Positions 1 through 10,186 of a stretch of 64,000 nucleotides of DNA are shown here, piece by piece (positions within the stretch are counted from its first letter, which is position 1; every line of letters begins with the position of its first letter). Source of the stretch: Stenotrophomonas maltophilia (lineage in GTDB: Bacteria > Pseudomonadota > Gammaproteobacteria > Xanthomonadales > Xanthomonadaceae); contig NZ_CP029773.1 in the NCBI RefSeq assembly GCF_003205835.1, positions 2,884,501-2,948,500 of the forward strand, given 5' to 3'. The position numbers and the translations under genes were made by a program. The notes beneath the pieces are model-generated. The model searched no databases, had not been told where the DNA came from, and saw only the letters and a program-made list of their open reading frames with translations.

Positions 1-293
1 ATCAGCGCATGCATCTCTGAAGTCTGATAGTAGACGTAGACGTACCCCGTCCTCAGCGTACGCATGACATAGTCGGAGAACTTCAGGTCCGGCGCAGAAA
101 GCCCAGCCATCAATTGGCGTGTCTGCACGCTTGATCGAGCGGCGTATCGTGCCTCCGCCAACCCCGGCCGGGTAAGCAGCACGGGCAATCCGGATTTGAC
201 GCATGACGGGCAACCACCAGCGCTGCACGCCTTGGTTCCCCTGGCCGCGCTGATGGCGTTGCTTGAGTATCGATTGCTATCACCTGAAGCCAT
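1..293 (-). CDS. VasX-like T6SS toxin, N-terminal fragment (cut by the window edge)
   Basis: This reading frame starts at ATG 293 and runs leftward off the window, so only about 97 N-terminal residues are visible. Near residues 29-40 it reads CPSCVKSGLPVLLTRPGLA, and near residues 79-88 LRTGYVYVYY. That is the pattern of the VasX N-terminal region family (a CPxC-x-K-x-G-hydrophobic opening, then an LR-x-GY-x-YVY strand), found at the front of large membrane-acting T6SS effectors. The start has a strong Shine-Dalgarno sequence (AAGGAGAG). It overlaps the end of the upstream DUF4123 adaptor gene by 14 bases, so the two are probably translated together. VgrG, adaptor, effector is the usual order for an effector loaded on VgrG by its adaptor. 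The toxic C-terminal part and any immunity gene lie outside the window. Confidence 0.75.
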   Translation of the reverse strand, partial: MASGDSNRYSSNAISAARGTKACSAGGCPSCVKSGLPVLLTRPGLAEARYAARSSVQTRQLMAGLSAPDLKFSDYVMRTLRTGYVYVYYQTSEMHAL

Positions 294-1251
294 AGCTTCT
301 CTCTCCTTGAGTGGTCTCCAGATGGCGTGCGCCGGATCCGCCCTGCCTTACAGACATGGCCATGGCATCCCACCTGCTATCGGGAACTGCAGAAAGTGCC
401 AGAGCAAGATTCGCGCCCTGCGCCTGCGATGCGGCTACAAGGTTCCGAAGCTCTGGTGACCTAAGAACATGATTGTCTACCTGCAATGCGTACGCTCCAA
501 GCAGCACTTGGTCATGCAGCCCTTGTGCTCCAGCCGCCCGCGCCTCGGAAAGTGCGAACTCGGCCAGCTCAAGGTAGTTCTGGGGCAGGGCGGGCGCAAA
601 CCGCGCCCATCCTCTGAGCATGCTCTGCACAGCTTCGCAGTCGTCAAGCATGGTCACATCGAAATTCCAAAGATGCTCACTGCGCTCCCCCCGTGGTGTC
701 ATTGGCACGTGGAGTTCAGCAACACTCGAATCTCGCCCCAACACCAGGATCTGCGTCATGGGCCCTGCCATGAATGCCTGCTGGGCTGCGTCCAGGCGGC
801 GCCACAGCCACTTCAGTACCCGCCGGTCCGCCAGGCGAAGGTATCTCCGCCCCTGTCCTGCAACCCGTATCGTACAGATCATGGCCCAATGTCTGACGAC
901 TTCGTCGGGATCTGAGTCGAAGCCAATCCACGGCCCGATAGCGAATCCATGTTCCGCTTCACGCTCAGAGTCCCGTTGCTCTTCCAGCGCTTCAAGGCAG
1001 GTGGTGTGCAGCAACGCGACGCCATGAGACGTGGCTTCCAGCAGAAGGAGGTACGGAAGGCGGGATGACACCCTGTCACGGAGCGGCACATTGATTCTGA
1101 TTTTTGCTGCGCCCAGGTCCGCCAAGAACCCATCATCAAATGGATCGTGTACGAATGGATCAATGACTGCAGCGGCCCAACGCGGCTGACGTACTCCGTG
1201 CAGCCTTTCGCCGACGTCCCGGACCAACGACTCAAGTGAGTGATGAATCAT
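280..1251 (-). CDS. DUF4123 T6SS adaptor/chaperone (Tap/VasW-type)
   Basis: The protein has 323 residues. DUF4123 proteins bind an effector and the matching VgrG and load the effector on the T6SS spike; they act in the cytoplasm and are not secreted. The family signature is visible: an early hydrophobic strand (PYLLLLEA), then the stretch RYLRLADRRVLKWLW, which corresponds to the family's conserved R-YYDPRVL element, followed by a short segment ending in MAGPMTQILV. The start ATG at 1251 lies one base after the vgrG stop codon (TGAGATG), which points to translational coupling. Longer upstream starts in this frame would overlap vgrG heavily and read as its shadow. The downstream gene is a VasX-like toxin, the presumed cargo. 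Confidence 0.8.
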   Translation of the reverse strand: MIHHSLESLVRDVGERLHGVRQPRWAAAVIDPFVHDPFDDGFLADLGAAKIRINVPLRDRVSSRLPYLLLLEATSHGVALLHTTCLEALEEQRDSEREAEHGFAIGPWIGFDSDPDEVVRHWAMICTIRVAGQGRRYLRLADRRVLKWLWRRLDAAQQAFMAGPMTQILVLGRDSSVAELHVPMTPRGERSEHLWNFDVTMLDDCEAVQSMLRGWARFAPALPQNYLELAEFALSEARAAGAQGLHDQVLLGAYALQVDNHVLRSPELRNLVAASQAQGANLALALSAVPDSRWDAMAMSVRQGGSGARHLETTQGERSYGFR

Positions 1252-1252
1252 C

Positions 1253-3982
1253 TCAGATAACTGCAGCGCCAGCAGTTGCCAGCTCGCTGTCCTTTGTTGG
1301 GCACGCCTTGAGGTCACCGGACGGCACCGCCAGCTCCCCCGCCACACTCGCCGGCCCCACCCATTCCCGCTGGCTCGCCTTGAACTCCACCTTCCCCGGC
1401 GCGCCCAGCTCGATGTTGTCGCCTTCAATCCGGATGTAGGCACCCGCCGCGGTCGCCAGCAGGTGCTTGCTCGGCGCCGACAGCTGCACGTCCGCTTCGG
1501 TACTGGCGATGCGCACCTGCGTCTTGGCCGCCACGATCGCCTGGTTCTTGTGCGCGCGCGCACTCACCTTGCCCTGTGCCGCGTGCAGCGCGATGCCGCG
1601 CTCCTGGTTCGGGCTTTCGCCACTGGGCTGCACGCCAGCGGTGTACAGCACCAGGCCGCCGGCGACGGCCATCGTCAGTGAGCCCTGCGTCATCCAGTTC
1701 AGCGCCACGCCGCTGGCCAGGGTGGTGTGGGTGCCGCTCACCCAGACCTGGTCGGCGGGGGTCAGGCTCAACACGCCGGCCACGCCACTGCCCAGCAGCA
1801 CCGGTGCGCTCCAACCCGGTGCTTCGCCATCGCCGCCCGCGATGCTGCCCGCAGCACTGCCGCTGTGGGTGGCACGCAGCGCTTCCTGCAGCTCGGTCAG
1901 GGTGGTATCGACCGGCAGCTCTTTCGGGTCACTCGGCAGCTGCGCCTGCTGGTTGGCGGCCGATTCTGCCAGCTGCTGCAGCAGCTGCTGGCTTTCCTGC
2001 AGCTGGCTCAGTGCCTGCGGCGCCGCCATCTGCGGCGCGCCCTGCTCGGTGGTCAGCAGCAGCCCGCGGCCGGCGCGCAGCGCGCCCTGGGCCTGCGTGG
2101 CCAGTTCCACGCCGAAGCCACGCTCGCTTTCGCGCACGTTGTCCTGGCCGCCCTTGAGGTGGCCCAGGGTCAGCGTGGTCTCGTGCTGGGTGGTGGACAG
2201 CTGCGCTCGGCCCTGCCCGGGCGTATCGTCGAAGCGCAGCTGCTGATACCCACCGGTACCGCCCTGGCTGTCGGCCAGCGCCTGGCTCTTGAAGCCGGTG
2301 TAGACCGCCGCGTGGTCGTTGCCCTCGAACCAGGCGGCAGCGTTGCCGGTGGCGTTGGCGCCACCGCCGTTGATCTGGTTGTGCTGCGCATCCTGCTGGC
2401 CACGGCCGTTGTAGACCGCGCCGACCACTACCGGGCGATCGATGTCGCCTTCCAGGAACGCCACCAGCACTTCCTGCCCACGGCGCGGCAGCACCACGCC
2501 GCCCCAGTTGTCGCCAGCCCAGGGCGTCATCACCCGCACCCAGGTCCAGGCGCCACCGTTGGCCGGTGCATTGTCATCGCCACCGGGGTGGGCCAGGCCG
2601 CTGCTGGCGCTGCCGCCGCGCTGCCACGGGAACTGCACCTTGATGCGGTGATCGCGGTCGGACAGCAGCGGGTCACCGTCGCTGACCACGATGGCACTGA
2701 GCGTGCCGGTGATGGTCGGCCGCGGATGCAGGTGTGCACCATGGCCGTCCTCGGTCTGTGGCCGGTAGCTCACCTCGGAGGGAATGGCCACGAAGCGGTT
2801 GTCGTAGAACGCGGCGGACACGTCATCGGGCGCATCGCCATAGGCCAGCCCGGACAGTGCGCCAGGCAGCGTCGGTACGGTGACGCTGGCCGGTCCGAGG
2901 GTCTGTTCCAGCGCGTCGAACACGTCGGCATCCAGGTTGTTGCGCGCCTGGTGCCGCACCGACAGGCACAGGAACGACGCGTCCTCGCCCACCTGCGGAT
3001 GCTGCGACAGGCCGAAGCGCGCGCCCGGCGCCAGCGCTCGCCACTGGCCGGCGCCTTCGATCGTGTGCGCGCGCACGCGCAGCGCATCCAGGTGCTGCTG
3101 TGCGCGACGCTGGCCGCGGGCGTTGTCCTGCCAGCCATACGGGCCGCAGGTGTCGCGGTCGACGATGCCCAGGTCGTTGCCCTGCCCGGCCTCGGCACTG
3201 GCCTGGCGGCGTTCCAGCGTGCGGTAATCCCAGGTCGCACGCTCGACCTTGCCCGGCCGCCAGCGGTGCGCGGTCGACCACTGCTGCACGCTGTCGCTGC
3301 GCTCGCTCTCGTCACGGCGGTGGAAGCGCACGCTGCCCAGTTCGGCCGTGTCATGGCTGTGGTCGGCCAGCACCAGGGTGTGCGTGCCGAAGTCCGCGCT
3401 GCCGGGCTCGCCGGCATGTTCGAACCAGTAATAGATGCCCTCTTCGGCCAGCAGGCGCTGGACGAAGGCCAGGTCGCTTTCCTGGTACTGCGTGGTCAGG
3501 CTGCGCCGCGCGTACTGGCTGGCGTCACCCAGCGACCAGCGCCAGGCCGGTGCCAGTCCGCCGTAGTCGGCGAACAGGTCCTCGACGATCTCGACCACGG
3601 TCTTGTCGTGGAAGACGTAGCTGTCCACCCGCTGCGAGAGGAACGCCAGCCAAGGCTGCAGGCGCAGCCGGTAGCGGGCCAGGCCGCCATTGCTGCCCAG
3701 CCGCTCGGCGGCGGTGATACGGCCATGCAGCGGACGCAGGCTGCCGTCGGCCTGCTGCAGCTGCAGCAGCGCGCCCTGCCCGATCAGCGGCGCCAACTGC
3801 AGGCCGGCGTCCAACGACAGGGCGGTGATCGTCCACTGGAAACCGATGCCGTCGATCTGCTCGACGCCATCCAGGGTTTCGGCCACCAGCACATCGCTCC
3901 CCAGCGACGTGTGCAGCCGCAGGAAGCGCTGTGCGTGCGAAGGGCCGGCCAGCGCGGCCCGCAGGTTGTTTACCAGATCCAT
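1253..3982 (-). CDS. vgrG: T6SS spike protein VgrG (structural type with DUF2345)
   Basis: The protein has 909 residues. VgrG trimers cap the Hcp tube and form the puncturing tip. The N-terminal gp27-like region covers about residues 1-400. The gp5/OB part contains the hallmark EGDIDRPVVVGAVYNG. A helical linker rich in Gln and Ala follows (about residues 600-680), and then a DUF2345 beta region up to about residue 870. No recognisable toxin domain is fused at the C-terminus, which suggests a carrier VgrG whose cargo is encoded next to it. It is followed at one base by the DUF4123 adaptor and then by a VasX-like toxin. The N-terminal two thirds resemble the second VgrG at 17309, as expected for the long Xanthomonas-type VgrGs. 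Confidence 0.93.
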   Translation of the reverse strand: MDLVNNLRAALAGPSHAQRFLRLHTSLGSDVLVAETLDGVEQIDGIGFQWTITALSLDAGLQLAPLIGQGALLQLQQADGSLRPLHGRITAAERLGSNGGLARYRLRLQPWLAFLSQRVDSYVFHDKTVVEIVEDLFADYGGLAPAWRWSLGDASQYARRSLTTQYQESDLAFVQRLLAEEGIYYWFEHAGEPGSADFGTHTLVLADHSHDTAELGSVRFHRRDESERSDSVQQWSTAHRWRPGKVERATWDYRTLERRQASAEAGQGNDLGIVDRDTCGPYGWQDNARGQRRAQQHLDALRVRAHTIEGAGQWRALAPGARFGLSQHPQVGEDASFLCLSVRHQARNNLDADVFDALEQTLGPASVTVPTLPGALSGLAYGDAPDDVSAAFYDNRFVAIPSEVSYRPQTEDGHGAHLHPRPTITGTLSAIVVSDGDPLLSDRDHRIKVQFPWQRGGSASSGLAHPGGDDNAPANGGAWTWVRVMTPWAGDNWGGVVLPRRGQEVLVAFLEGDIDRPVVVGAVYNGRGQQDAQHNQINGGGANATGNAAAWFEGNDHAAVYTGFKSQALADSQGGTGGYQQLRFDDTPGQGRAQLSTTQHETTLTLGHLKGGQDNVRESERGFGVELATQAQGALRAGRGLLLTTEQGAPQMAAPQALSQLQESQQLLQQLAESAANQQAQLPSDPKELPVDTTLTELQEALRATHSGSAAGSIAGGDGEAPGWSAPVLLGSGVAGVLSLTPADQVWVSGTHTTLASGVALNWMTQGSLTMAVAGGLVLYTAGVQPSGESPNQERGIALHAAQGKVSARAHKNQAIVAAKTQVRIASTEADVQLSAPSKHLLATAAGAYIRIEGDNIELGAPGKVEFKASQREWVGPASVAGELAVPSGDLKACPTKDSELATAGAAVI

Positions 3983-4102
3983 GGTGCTTCCCCGGCTTCC
4001 CGTGCTTCAAGGTGGTCTGCATGCGGCATGCGCATCGGTGTACTCCGCTTCCCGCTTCCGCGCGGCCTGCGCCCCTGCAGGGGCGACAGGCACGCACGGC
4101 CA

Positions 4103-4453
4103 TCAGGCAGCCTGGACGATCTCTTCCAGCTGCAGGCGCACGCCTTCGCTGATCTTCAGGCGGTAGTCGCGGCCGCCGGCGGTGATCTGCAGTTCGCGCA
4201 CGTTGCTCACCAGCTGCGGCTTGCCGACCACCGGGGCATCCATGTGGATGCGCCAGGAACCGCGGCTGATCTGCGCGGCGATGTTGCGTGCATCCTGGCG
4301 GGCGGCCGGCACGGCGGTGTCCAGCAGTTCGATCACGTGCTCCGGGCGCAGGCGGTTCCAGGCACGCACACGGTCCAGTTCACGACCCAGGCCCAGTTCC
4401 AGGCTGTCGCAGTGGTTGAGGGCGGCTTCGCGGTCAAATCCATAGAATTCCAT
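4103..4453 (-). CDS. Conserved small protein of the T6SS operon, unknown function
   Basis: The protein has 116 residues, with no signal peptide and no membrane segment. It begins MEFYGFDREAALNHCDSLEL, with a mixed helical N-terminal half and a C-terminal half that looks like beta strands (SWRIHMDAPV, RELQITAGGRDYRLKI). I do not recognise a named family. The ATG at 4453 has a good ribosome binding site (AAGGAG, 5 bases upstream). The gene lies 22 bases after clpV and upstream of vgrG on the same strand, so it is probably a T6SS accessory component or a factor linked to VgrG. A second in-frame ATG four codons later is also possible, but has poorer spacing. Confidence 0.7.
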   Translation of the reverse strand: MEFYGFDREAALNHCDSLELGLGRELDRVRAWNRLRPEHVIELLDTAVPAARQDARNIAAQISRGSWRIHMDAPVVGKPQLVSNVRELQITAGGRDYRLKISEGVRLQLEEIVQAA

Positions 4454-4475
4454 AGCGTTCTCCTTTTGCTCAGTG

Positions 4476-7229
4476 TCAGGACACTTTGTATTTGAAGTCA
4501 CCCTTCTTGCCGGCGGTGACCTTGATGGCGTTGATCCGGTTCCCCTCGGCCATTGCCGCCAGCACGCTCTCGGCGATTTCCGGCAGCAGGGTTCCGTTGA
4601 GGATGTGGTCAACGTTGCGCGCACCCGAGTCCACTTCGGTGCAACGCGCAAGCACGGCCTCCACCAGGCTGTCGTCCCAGCTGAAGGTGGCCTTGTGGTT
4701 GGCGATGACGCGGTCGCGGATGCGGCCGAGCTTGAGCGTGATGATCTGCGCCAGCACGTCATCGTTGATGGGGTAGTACGGCACCACCTTCAGGCGGCCC
4801 AGGAAGGCCGGCTTGAAGGTGCGCATCAGCACCGGGCGCAACGCATCGGACAGCGCTTCGGCACCCGGAATCTCTTCGGCCGGCTTGTTCAGGCAGGCCT
4901 GCATGATCTGCGACGAGCCGATGTTGGAGGTGAGGATGATGAGGGTGTTGCGGAAGTCGATCTCACGACCTTCGGCATCATCCATCATGCCCTTGTCGAA
5001 CACCTGGAAGAACATCTCCAGCACGTCCGGATGGGCCTTCTCGACTTCGTCCAGCAGCACCACGCTGTAGGGATTGCGGCGCACGGCCTCGGTCAGCACG
5101 CCACCTTCGCCGTAGCCGACGTAGCCAGGCGGCGAGCCCTTCAGGCCGGACACGCTGTGCGCTTCCTGGTACTCGCTCATGTTGATGGTGACCAGCTTGC
5201 GCTCGCCGCCGTACAGGATGTCGGCCAGCGCCAGTGCGGTCTCGGTCTTGCCGACACCGGACGGGCCGACGAACATGAACACGCCGCGCGGCTTGTTCGG
5301 ATCTTCCAGCTTGGCGGTGGCGGTACGCACGCGCTGTGCGATCGCATCCAGCGCATGATCCTGGCCGATCACGCGCTCGACCAGCAGGTTGCCCAGCGTG
5401 CGCACGGTACGGATCTCGTCCTTGACCATGCGGCCCAGCGGCACGCCGGTCCACGCCGAGACGATCTCGGCCACCACGGTGCCATCCACCTGCAGCGGCA
5501 CCATCGGCGTCTCGCCCTGCAGCTCGCGCAGCTCGGCCTGCAGCCGCGCCAGTTCGGCGTGCTGCGGCGAGAGTTCCGGCTTGGCCTTGCCACGCTTGGC
5601 GGCCGGCTTGGCCACGGCGACATCACCGTCGCCCTCGTCGCTGGCCGGCTCGGCCTCGCCCGACGCGGCTTCGCCCTGCTCCATCTGCTGGCGCAGTGCG
5701 GCGATGCGGCCGGCAAGGTCACGTTCGCGGCCCAGGCGCTCTTCGTTGCTGGCCAGCACGGCCTGCGCTTCGGCCTGCTGCGCATGCAGTTCGGCCAGGC
5801 GTTCCCCATGCTGGTCACTGCCGCCAGCGGTCTCGCGCTGCAGTGCACCGATCTCCGCCTGCAGGCGGTCCAGGTGCTTGCGGGTGTCTTCGATGATGGC
5901 TGGCGTGGCGCTCTGCCCCAATGCCACCTTGGCGCACGCGGTATCGAGCACGCTCACCGCCTTGTCCGGCAGCTGGCGACCGCTGATGTAGCGGTGCGAC
6001 AGGCGCACCGCCTCGGTCACCGCCTCATCCAGCACGCGGATGTTGAAGTGCGATTCCATCAGCCCGACCATGCCGCGCAGCATCGCAGCGGCCAGTGCCT
6101 CGCTCGGTTCCTCGACCTTCACCACCTGGAAGCGACGGGCCAGTGCGGCATCCTTCTCGAAGTACTTCTTGTACTCGCTCCAGGTGGTGGCAGCGATGGT
6201 ACGCAGTTCACCACGCGCCAGCGCGGGCTTCAGCAGGTTGGCTGCATCGTTCTGGCCGGCAGTGCCGCCGGCACCGATCATGGTGTGTGCTTCATCGATG
6301 AACAGGATGATCGGGTGAGGGCTCTTCTTGACCTCGTCGATCACGTTCTTCAGGCGGTTCTCGAACTCGCCCTTGACGCTGGCACCGGCCTGCAGCAGGC
6401 CCATGTCCAGAGTGTGCAGCTCCACGCCCTGCAGCACGTCCGGCACATCCTTGTCGGCGATGCGACGGGCCAGGCCCTCGACCACCGCGGTCTTGCCGAC
6501 GCCGGCTTCGCCGGTGAGGATCGGATTGTTCTGGCGGCGTCGCATCAGGATGTCGATCACCTGGCGGATCTCGCCATCGCGGCCGATCACCGGGTCGATC
6601 TTGCCCTCGCGCGCACGCTGGGTCAGGTTGGTGGTGAACTGATCCAAGGCCGGCGTCTTCGACAGCCCGCCCTTGGCCTCGCCCGTGGCCGCGTCATCGC
6701 TCTCGCCGGCGTCACCGCCGGCCGAAGCATCGGCGAAGCGCACGGTCTGCACCGCTTCCTGCGAGCCCTCGGTGAGCTTGGCAAAGTCGTGCTTGAGCTC
6801 ATCGCGCTTGAAGCGCACGAACAGCTTCGAGCCACGATAGGCCAGCTGGGCCAGATCGGGCTCGGTCAGCAGCGCCAGCAGCAGGTGGCCACTGCGGATG
6901 CGGGTGGTTTCCGAGTCCAGCGAGGCGATCAGCCAGGCGTGCTCGAACAGCTTCGGAATGTGCTGGGAGAACACCGGCGTGCGGCTGTTGCCGGTCTTGA
7001 ACTGGCTGATCTCATCATTGAGATCGCGCTCCAGCGACTCGGGCAGGATGCCGCTGCGCCGTGCGATCAACACGAAATCGCTCTGCGGCTGCTCGAGCAG
7101 CGCCAGGAACAGGTGCTCCAGGTCGACCTCGTAGTTGCCGCGCGCCATGCACAGGTTCGCAGCGCGCTCGGCCGCCTGGCGGCAGGTGTCGTCCAGCTTG
7201 CTGATCAGGGTTTTGAGGTTGATGCTCAT
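4476..7229 (-). CDS. clpV: T6SS sheath-recycling AAA+ ATPase ClpV (TssH)
   Basis: The protein has 917 residues. ClpV disassembles the contracted TssB/TssC sheath so that it can be reused. It has a Clp N-domain (about residues 1-150), a first AAA+ module with Walker [10 protein letters not shown] and Walker B LFIDEAH, a coiled-coil middle region, and a second AAA+ module with Walker [10 protein letters not shown] and Walker [12 protein letters not shown]. The length and the order of domains fit ClpV and not ClpB: the middle domain carries an insert rich in Glu and Ala (about residues 480-560). It sits between tssG and the small 116-residue gene on the same strand, inside the operon of sheath and baseplate genes. 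Confidence 0.96.
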   Translation of the reverse strand: MSINLKTLISKLDDTCRQAAERAANLCMARGNYEVDLEHLFLALLEQPQSDFVLIARRSGILPESLERDLNDEISQFKTGNSRTPVFSQHIPKLFEHAWLIASLDSETTRIRSGHLLLALLTEPDLAQLAYRGSKLFVRFKRDELKHDFAKLTEGSQEAVQTVRFADASAGGDAGESDDAATGEAKGGLSKTPALDQFTTNLTQRAREGKIDPVIGRDGEIRQVIDILMRRRQNNPILTGEAGVGKTAVVEGLARRIADKDVPDVLQGVELHTLDMGLLQAGASVKGEFENRLKNVIDEVKKSPHPIILFIDEAHTMIGAGGTAGQNDAANLLKPALARGELRTIAATTWSEYKKYFEKDAALARRFQVVKVEEPSEALAAAMLRGMVGLMESHFNIRVLDEAVTEAVRLSHRYISGRQLPDKAVSVLDTACAKVALGQSATPAIIEDTRKHLDRLQAEIGALQRETAGGSDQHGERLAELHAQQAEAQAVLASNEERLGRERDLAGRIAALRQQMEQGEAASGEAEPASDEGDGDVAVAKPAAKRGKAKPELSPQHAELARLQAELRELQGETPMVPLQVDGTVVAEIVSAWTGVPLGRMVKDEIRTVRTLGNLLVERVIGQDHALDAIAQRVRTATAKLEDPNKPRGVFMFVGPSGVGKTETALALADILYGGERKLVTINMSEYQEAHSVSGLKGSPPGYVGYGEGGVLTEAVRRNPYSVVLLDEVEKAHPDVLEMFFQVFDKGMMDDAEGREIDFRNTLIILTSNIGSSQIMQACLNKPAEEIPGAEALSDALRPVLMRTFKPAFLGRLKVVPYYPINDDVLAQIITLKLGRIRDRVIANHKATFSWDDSLVEAVLARCTEVDSGARNVDHILNGTLLPEIAESVLAAMAEGNRINAIKVTAGKKGDFKYKVS

Positions 7230-7295
7230 GCGGAAACGCGCACTCCTTGCTGGAACCGTTCGGGGGCCGGCGGCACCAACACCACCGGCACGATG

Positions 7296-8387
7296 TCATT
7301 GCAGCGTGTGGATGCCATACGTGGTGTCCTCACGCGGGGTCGCCTGTGGCGCGGTGCACAGGTAGCTGTCCCAGCCCAGGCGCACACCGCCGCCCATGCC
7401 GAGTGAACTGCCCTCCACATCTTCCGCGCGCAGGACCAGGCGCACTTCGTATTCGAGGATGCCGCCGGTCAGCAGCGACAACCACTTGGACAGCGCTTCG
7501 GCCGCACTGCCGCCCGGCAGGAAGGCATCGAACTGGTCACGGCGCAGCGGGCCGATGCGCAGTCGCAGGCGCAGGTCGCGCTGCCAGACGCGATCGCCGG
7601 CCAACGCGCTGGCGCCCAGCACGGCATTGGCCTGGCCCAGCCGCGTGGCCTGCCCGGTCGGGACCCGGTACCACGCGCCCACGAACTGCTCCAGGTGCAG
7701 CGGCACCTGGAAGTAGTCCGACAGCACGCGCTGCATCAGCGCCGCCGACACCGGTCGCTGGCGCACTGCACCGGCGTAATAGGCCACGGCCTGGTCGAAG
7801 ATCTCGCCCTCGCCTTCGTGCAGGCGGTCGCGCAGCTCGCTCATGCCCATGCCGAGCAGCGACAGCACCAGCGGCAGGAAGCGCTCGCGGCGATCCAGCT
7901 CGTACTGCAACGCCAGGCGATGCTTCTTCCAGGCGGCGTAGTGCAGCGATACCGCACGGGTGGAGAAGATGTCCAGGAACGCACGCGCGGTCCGGTCGCG
8001 CTGGTACAACTCCCGAAGCTGCAGGGTTTCGGTGTAGTGCAGCGGCAAGGCGCCGGCGGTGCCGAGCAGGCCCATGAACTGCGGGGTCAGGTGGACTTCG
8101 GCCAGCTCCTCGCCATGCAGGGCCTGTTCGATGGCCTCGCGATCCTGCAGCCGCTCGCCCTTGAGCGAATACACTTCGCCCTCGGCCGACAATTCGGTGG
8201 CCGGGAATCCGAGCGACAGCGAGTTGCGGAACCGCACGCGCATCGGCACGGCCTGGCCGGGCTTGACGCCCTGCCGCTGGAACACCTGCTCAAGCAACCG
8301 CACCGCCTGGAAGAACTGGAAGCGGTGCGGTTCGGTGAGCAGCTGCTGGGCTACGCCAGGATCGATTCGCCGCTGCGCGCTGGGCAT
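7296..8387 (-). CDS. tssG: T6SS baseplate protein TssG (ImpH/VasB)
   Basis: The protein has 363 residues, the usual length for TssG. It is a wedge subunit of the cytoplasmic baseplate, pairing with TssF and TssE under the VgrG tip. The opening RIDPGVAQQLLTEPHRFQFF and the following VRLLE are typical of the family (a PxxFxFFQAVRLLE motif). The middle contains QFMGLLGTAGALPLHYTE, matching the conserved GLxGxxGxLPxHYTE element. The 5' end overlaps the 3' end of tssF by 37 bases, so the two are translated together. The downstream gap to clpV is 66 bases. Confidence 0.95.
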   Translation of the reverse strand: MPSAQRRIDPGVAQQLLTEPHRFQFFQAVRLLEQVFQRQGVKPGQAVPMRVRFRNSLSLGFPATELSAEGEVYSLKGERLQDREAIEQALHGEELAEVHLTPQFMGLLGTAGALPLHYTETLQLRELYQRDRTARAFLDIFSTRAVSLHYAAWKKHRLALQYELDRRERFLPLVLSLLGMGMSELRDRLHEGEGEIFDQAVAYYAGAVRQRPVSAALMQRVLSDYFQVPLHLEQFVGAWYRVPTGQATRLGQANAVLGASALAGDRVWQRDLRLRLRIGPLRRDQFDAFLPGGSAAEALSKWLSLLTGGILEYEVRLVLRAEDVEGSSLGMGGGVRLGWDSYLCTAPQATPREDTTYGIHTLQ

Positions 8388-10186
8388 CGGACGATCTCCT
8401 CCCCGCTGTCGCCGGAAACCAGCACCAGTCGGGTAAAGCTGTTGGCATGCACGTAGAGTGCGAAGAAGTGGTCCATCACCTGGGCGAAGGCGGCCACACC
8501 GGTGCCCACGAAATGGGCTTCATTGATCGTCAGGCGGATCTCCAGGCCGCGCACCACCGAGGCGAACTGGCGGCCGTGCATCCAGGTGGTCACCGGCGTC
8601 TGCTGCAGCTCGAGGATGCCGTCGATCTGCCGCGCCGAGACGTTGCTGCCGGACAGGTCGTACAGGCGCAGCATCTCCTTCAGCGCAGGCAGGCCGCTGG
8701 CGGTCAGCGACAACTGGTTCAACGACAGATGCGAGATCAGGCGCCACTGGGCGTTGCGGCCGTGACGGAAACGCAGCGGCTTGGTCGGCTTGCGCAGCAG
8801 GCTGATCGCCTTGGCCGGGCTGCCACCTTCGATGCTCAGGTCACCGCCCGCCACACCGAAAGCCAGCTGGTTGGGCAGGTCCCGGTTGTTGCAGGTCAGT
8901 TCCAGGCTGACCGTATCGGTCTGCGGCAGCACCGGGTTGAATGACAGGTCGACGAAGCTGATCTCGGTCTCGAAGCCCGGGCTCTGCCGCGCCACGTCCT
9001 CGTCACGGCGCGCCACCCAGTACTGACCGGTGCGCTCGGGGTCTTCCCCGTGATGCAGCGAATAGAACGGGCGGAAGGCCTGGATCAGCTCACCCTGCGG
9101 GGTCTGCCGGATGCGATGCACCGAATCGATTGAGTGCACTTCATAGGCGAACGCGCGGCGGGCATCGGCCAGCACCGGGTAGTTCACCGTACGATGGGTG
9201 ACACGGATCGGCTCACCACTGGTGCGGAACAGATTGACGATGGGCGTGCACCCCAACCGCACGTTGTGCACACCCAGTTCGTCCAGCACCATCGTGTTGC
9301 CACGGTCCTGGCCGTGCGCCTGCAGCACCAGATGCAGGGTGAAACGGCGGCTGGCACCTGCCGTCACCGAGGGCAGGTGCAGGTCGACGAAGCCGAACTT
9401 TTCCGGATAGGCGAACAGCTCGGTCAGCAGGCGATAGGCAGGATGCGAACGCGCCGGGAAATCGATCAGCGCCTCGTCATCGGCAAACCCGACCGCGCTC
9501 AACGGCGCCTTGTCGAGGCGGCGCCAGCGACCATCCCCGTCGGACTCGACGTATGCCGCCTTCACCCCCAGCATCAGCGCATCACGCAGGGCCGCGCGCA
9601 CCGAGGGCTCGCCATCGAGGAACAGGCGCAGGTGATCGGTTCCCAACTGGTGGAAACCCAGCTGATCGGACAGCAGCTGGAACCCCATCGAGATCTGGCC
9701 ACCGGTTCCGGCCGGCAGCGTCGTGGCCATCGGTGCATCGGCCACACTGCGGTAGACCACCTGCTTCACGCCGATCGGCGCGAGCACGACGTCGTAGGCA
9801 GTGCGGAACTCGCACGGTACGCCACGCACCGGCCGGCTCTGCAGGGCGGTGCCGCGTGGCACGCGCACCGGCGCACTCAGCTTGGATGCCACCCCCTCCA
9901 GGTCGAAATGGGCAATCGAACAGGACGGGAACGGCCGCAGGTAGTGCGGATAAAGCACGTCCAGCAGCGCGTCGGTGAATTCGGGATAGTCATCTTCGAT
10001 GCGCTTGGACACGCGCGCACTGAGCAGCGCGAAGGCCTCGATCAGGCGCTCGACATGCGGGTCCTGGCTGCCCTCGGCGGAGAGCTGCAGGCGACCGGCA
10101 ATCTTCGGGTAGCGCTCGGCGAACTCGCGCCCGTAACGGCGAAGGTAGCCGAGCTCACGTTCGTAGTAAGGCAGCAGGTCCTGCAT
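8351..10186 (-). CDS. tssF: T6SS baseplate protein TssF (ImpG/VasA)
   Basis: The protein has 611 residues, a normal TssF length. TssF is the large baseplate wedge subunit. The N-terminus MQDLLPYYERELGYLRRYG followed by EFAERYPKIAGRL is diagnostic of the family. Further on are the expected elements around DALLDVLYPHYLRPFPS and the C-terminal VVRGLEIRLTI. The start ATG overlaps the stop codon of tssE by one base (TGATG), and the 3' end overlaps tssG, so tssE, tssF and tssG form one coupled block. Confidence 0.96.
   Translation of the reverse strand: MQDLLPYYERELGYLRRYGREFAERYPKIAGRLQLSAEGSQDPHVERLIEAFALLSARVSKRIEDDYPEFTDALLDVLYPHYLRPFPSCSIAHFDLEGVASKLSAPVRVPRGTALQSRPVRGVPCEFRTAYDVVLAPIGVKQVVYRSVADAPMATTLPAGTGGQISMGFQLLSDQLGFHQLGTDHLRLFLDGEPSVRAALRDALMLGVKAAYVESDGDGRWRRLDKAPLSAVGFADDEALIDFPARSHPAYRLLTELFAYPEKFGFVDLHLPSVTAGASRRFTLHLVLQAHGQDRGNTMVLDELGVHNVRLGCTPIVNLFRTSGEPIRVTHRTVNYPVLADARRAFAYEVHSIDSVHRIRQTPQGELIQAFRPFYSLHHGEDPERTGQYWVARRDEDVARQSPGFETEISFVDLSFNPVLPQTDTVSLELTCNNRDLPNQLAFGVAGGDLSIEGGSPAKAISLLRKPTKPLRFRHGRNAQWRLISHLSLNQLSLTASGLPALKEMLRLYDLSGSNVSARQIDGILELQQTPVTTWMHGRQFASVVRGLEIRLTINEAHFVGTGVAAFAQVMDHFFALYVHANSFTRLVLVSGDSGEEIVRCPARSGESILA

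Noticed and set aside
1727..7406. Very long open frames on the plus strand opposite vgrG and clpV (922 and 977 codons)
   Set aside because: They mirror the real genes in high-GC DNA; their products are rich in Arg, His, Gln and Gly without any family motif, while the minus-strand proteins show clear VgrG and ClpV signatures.
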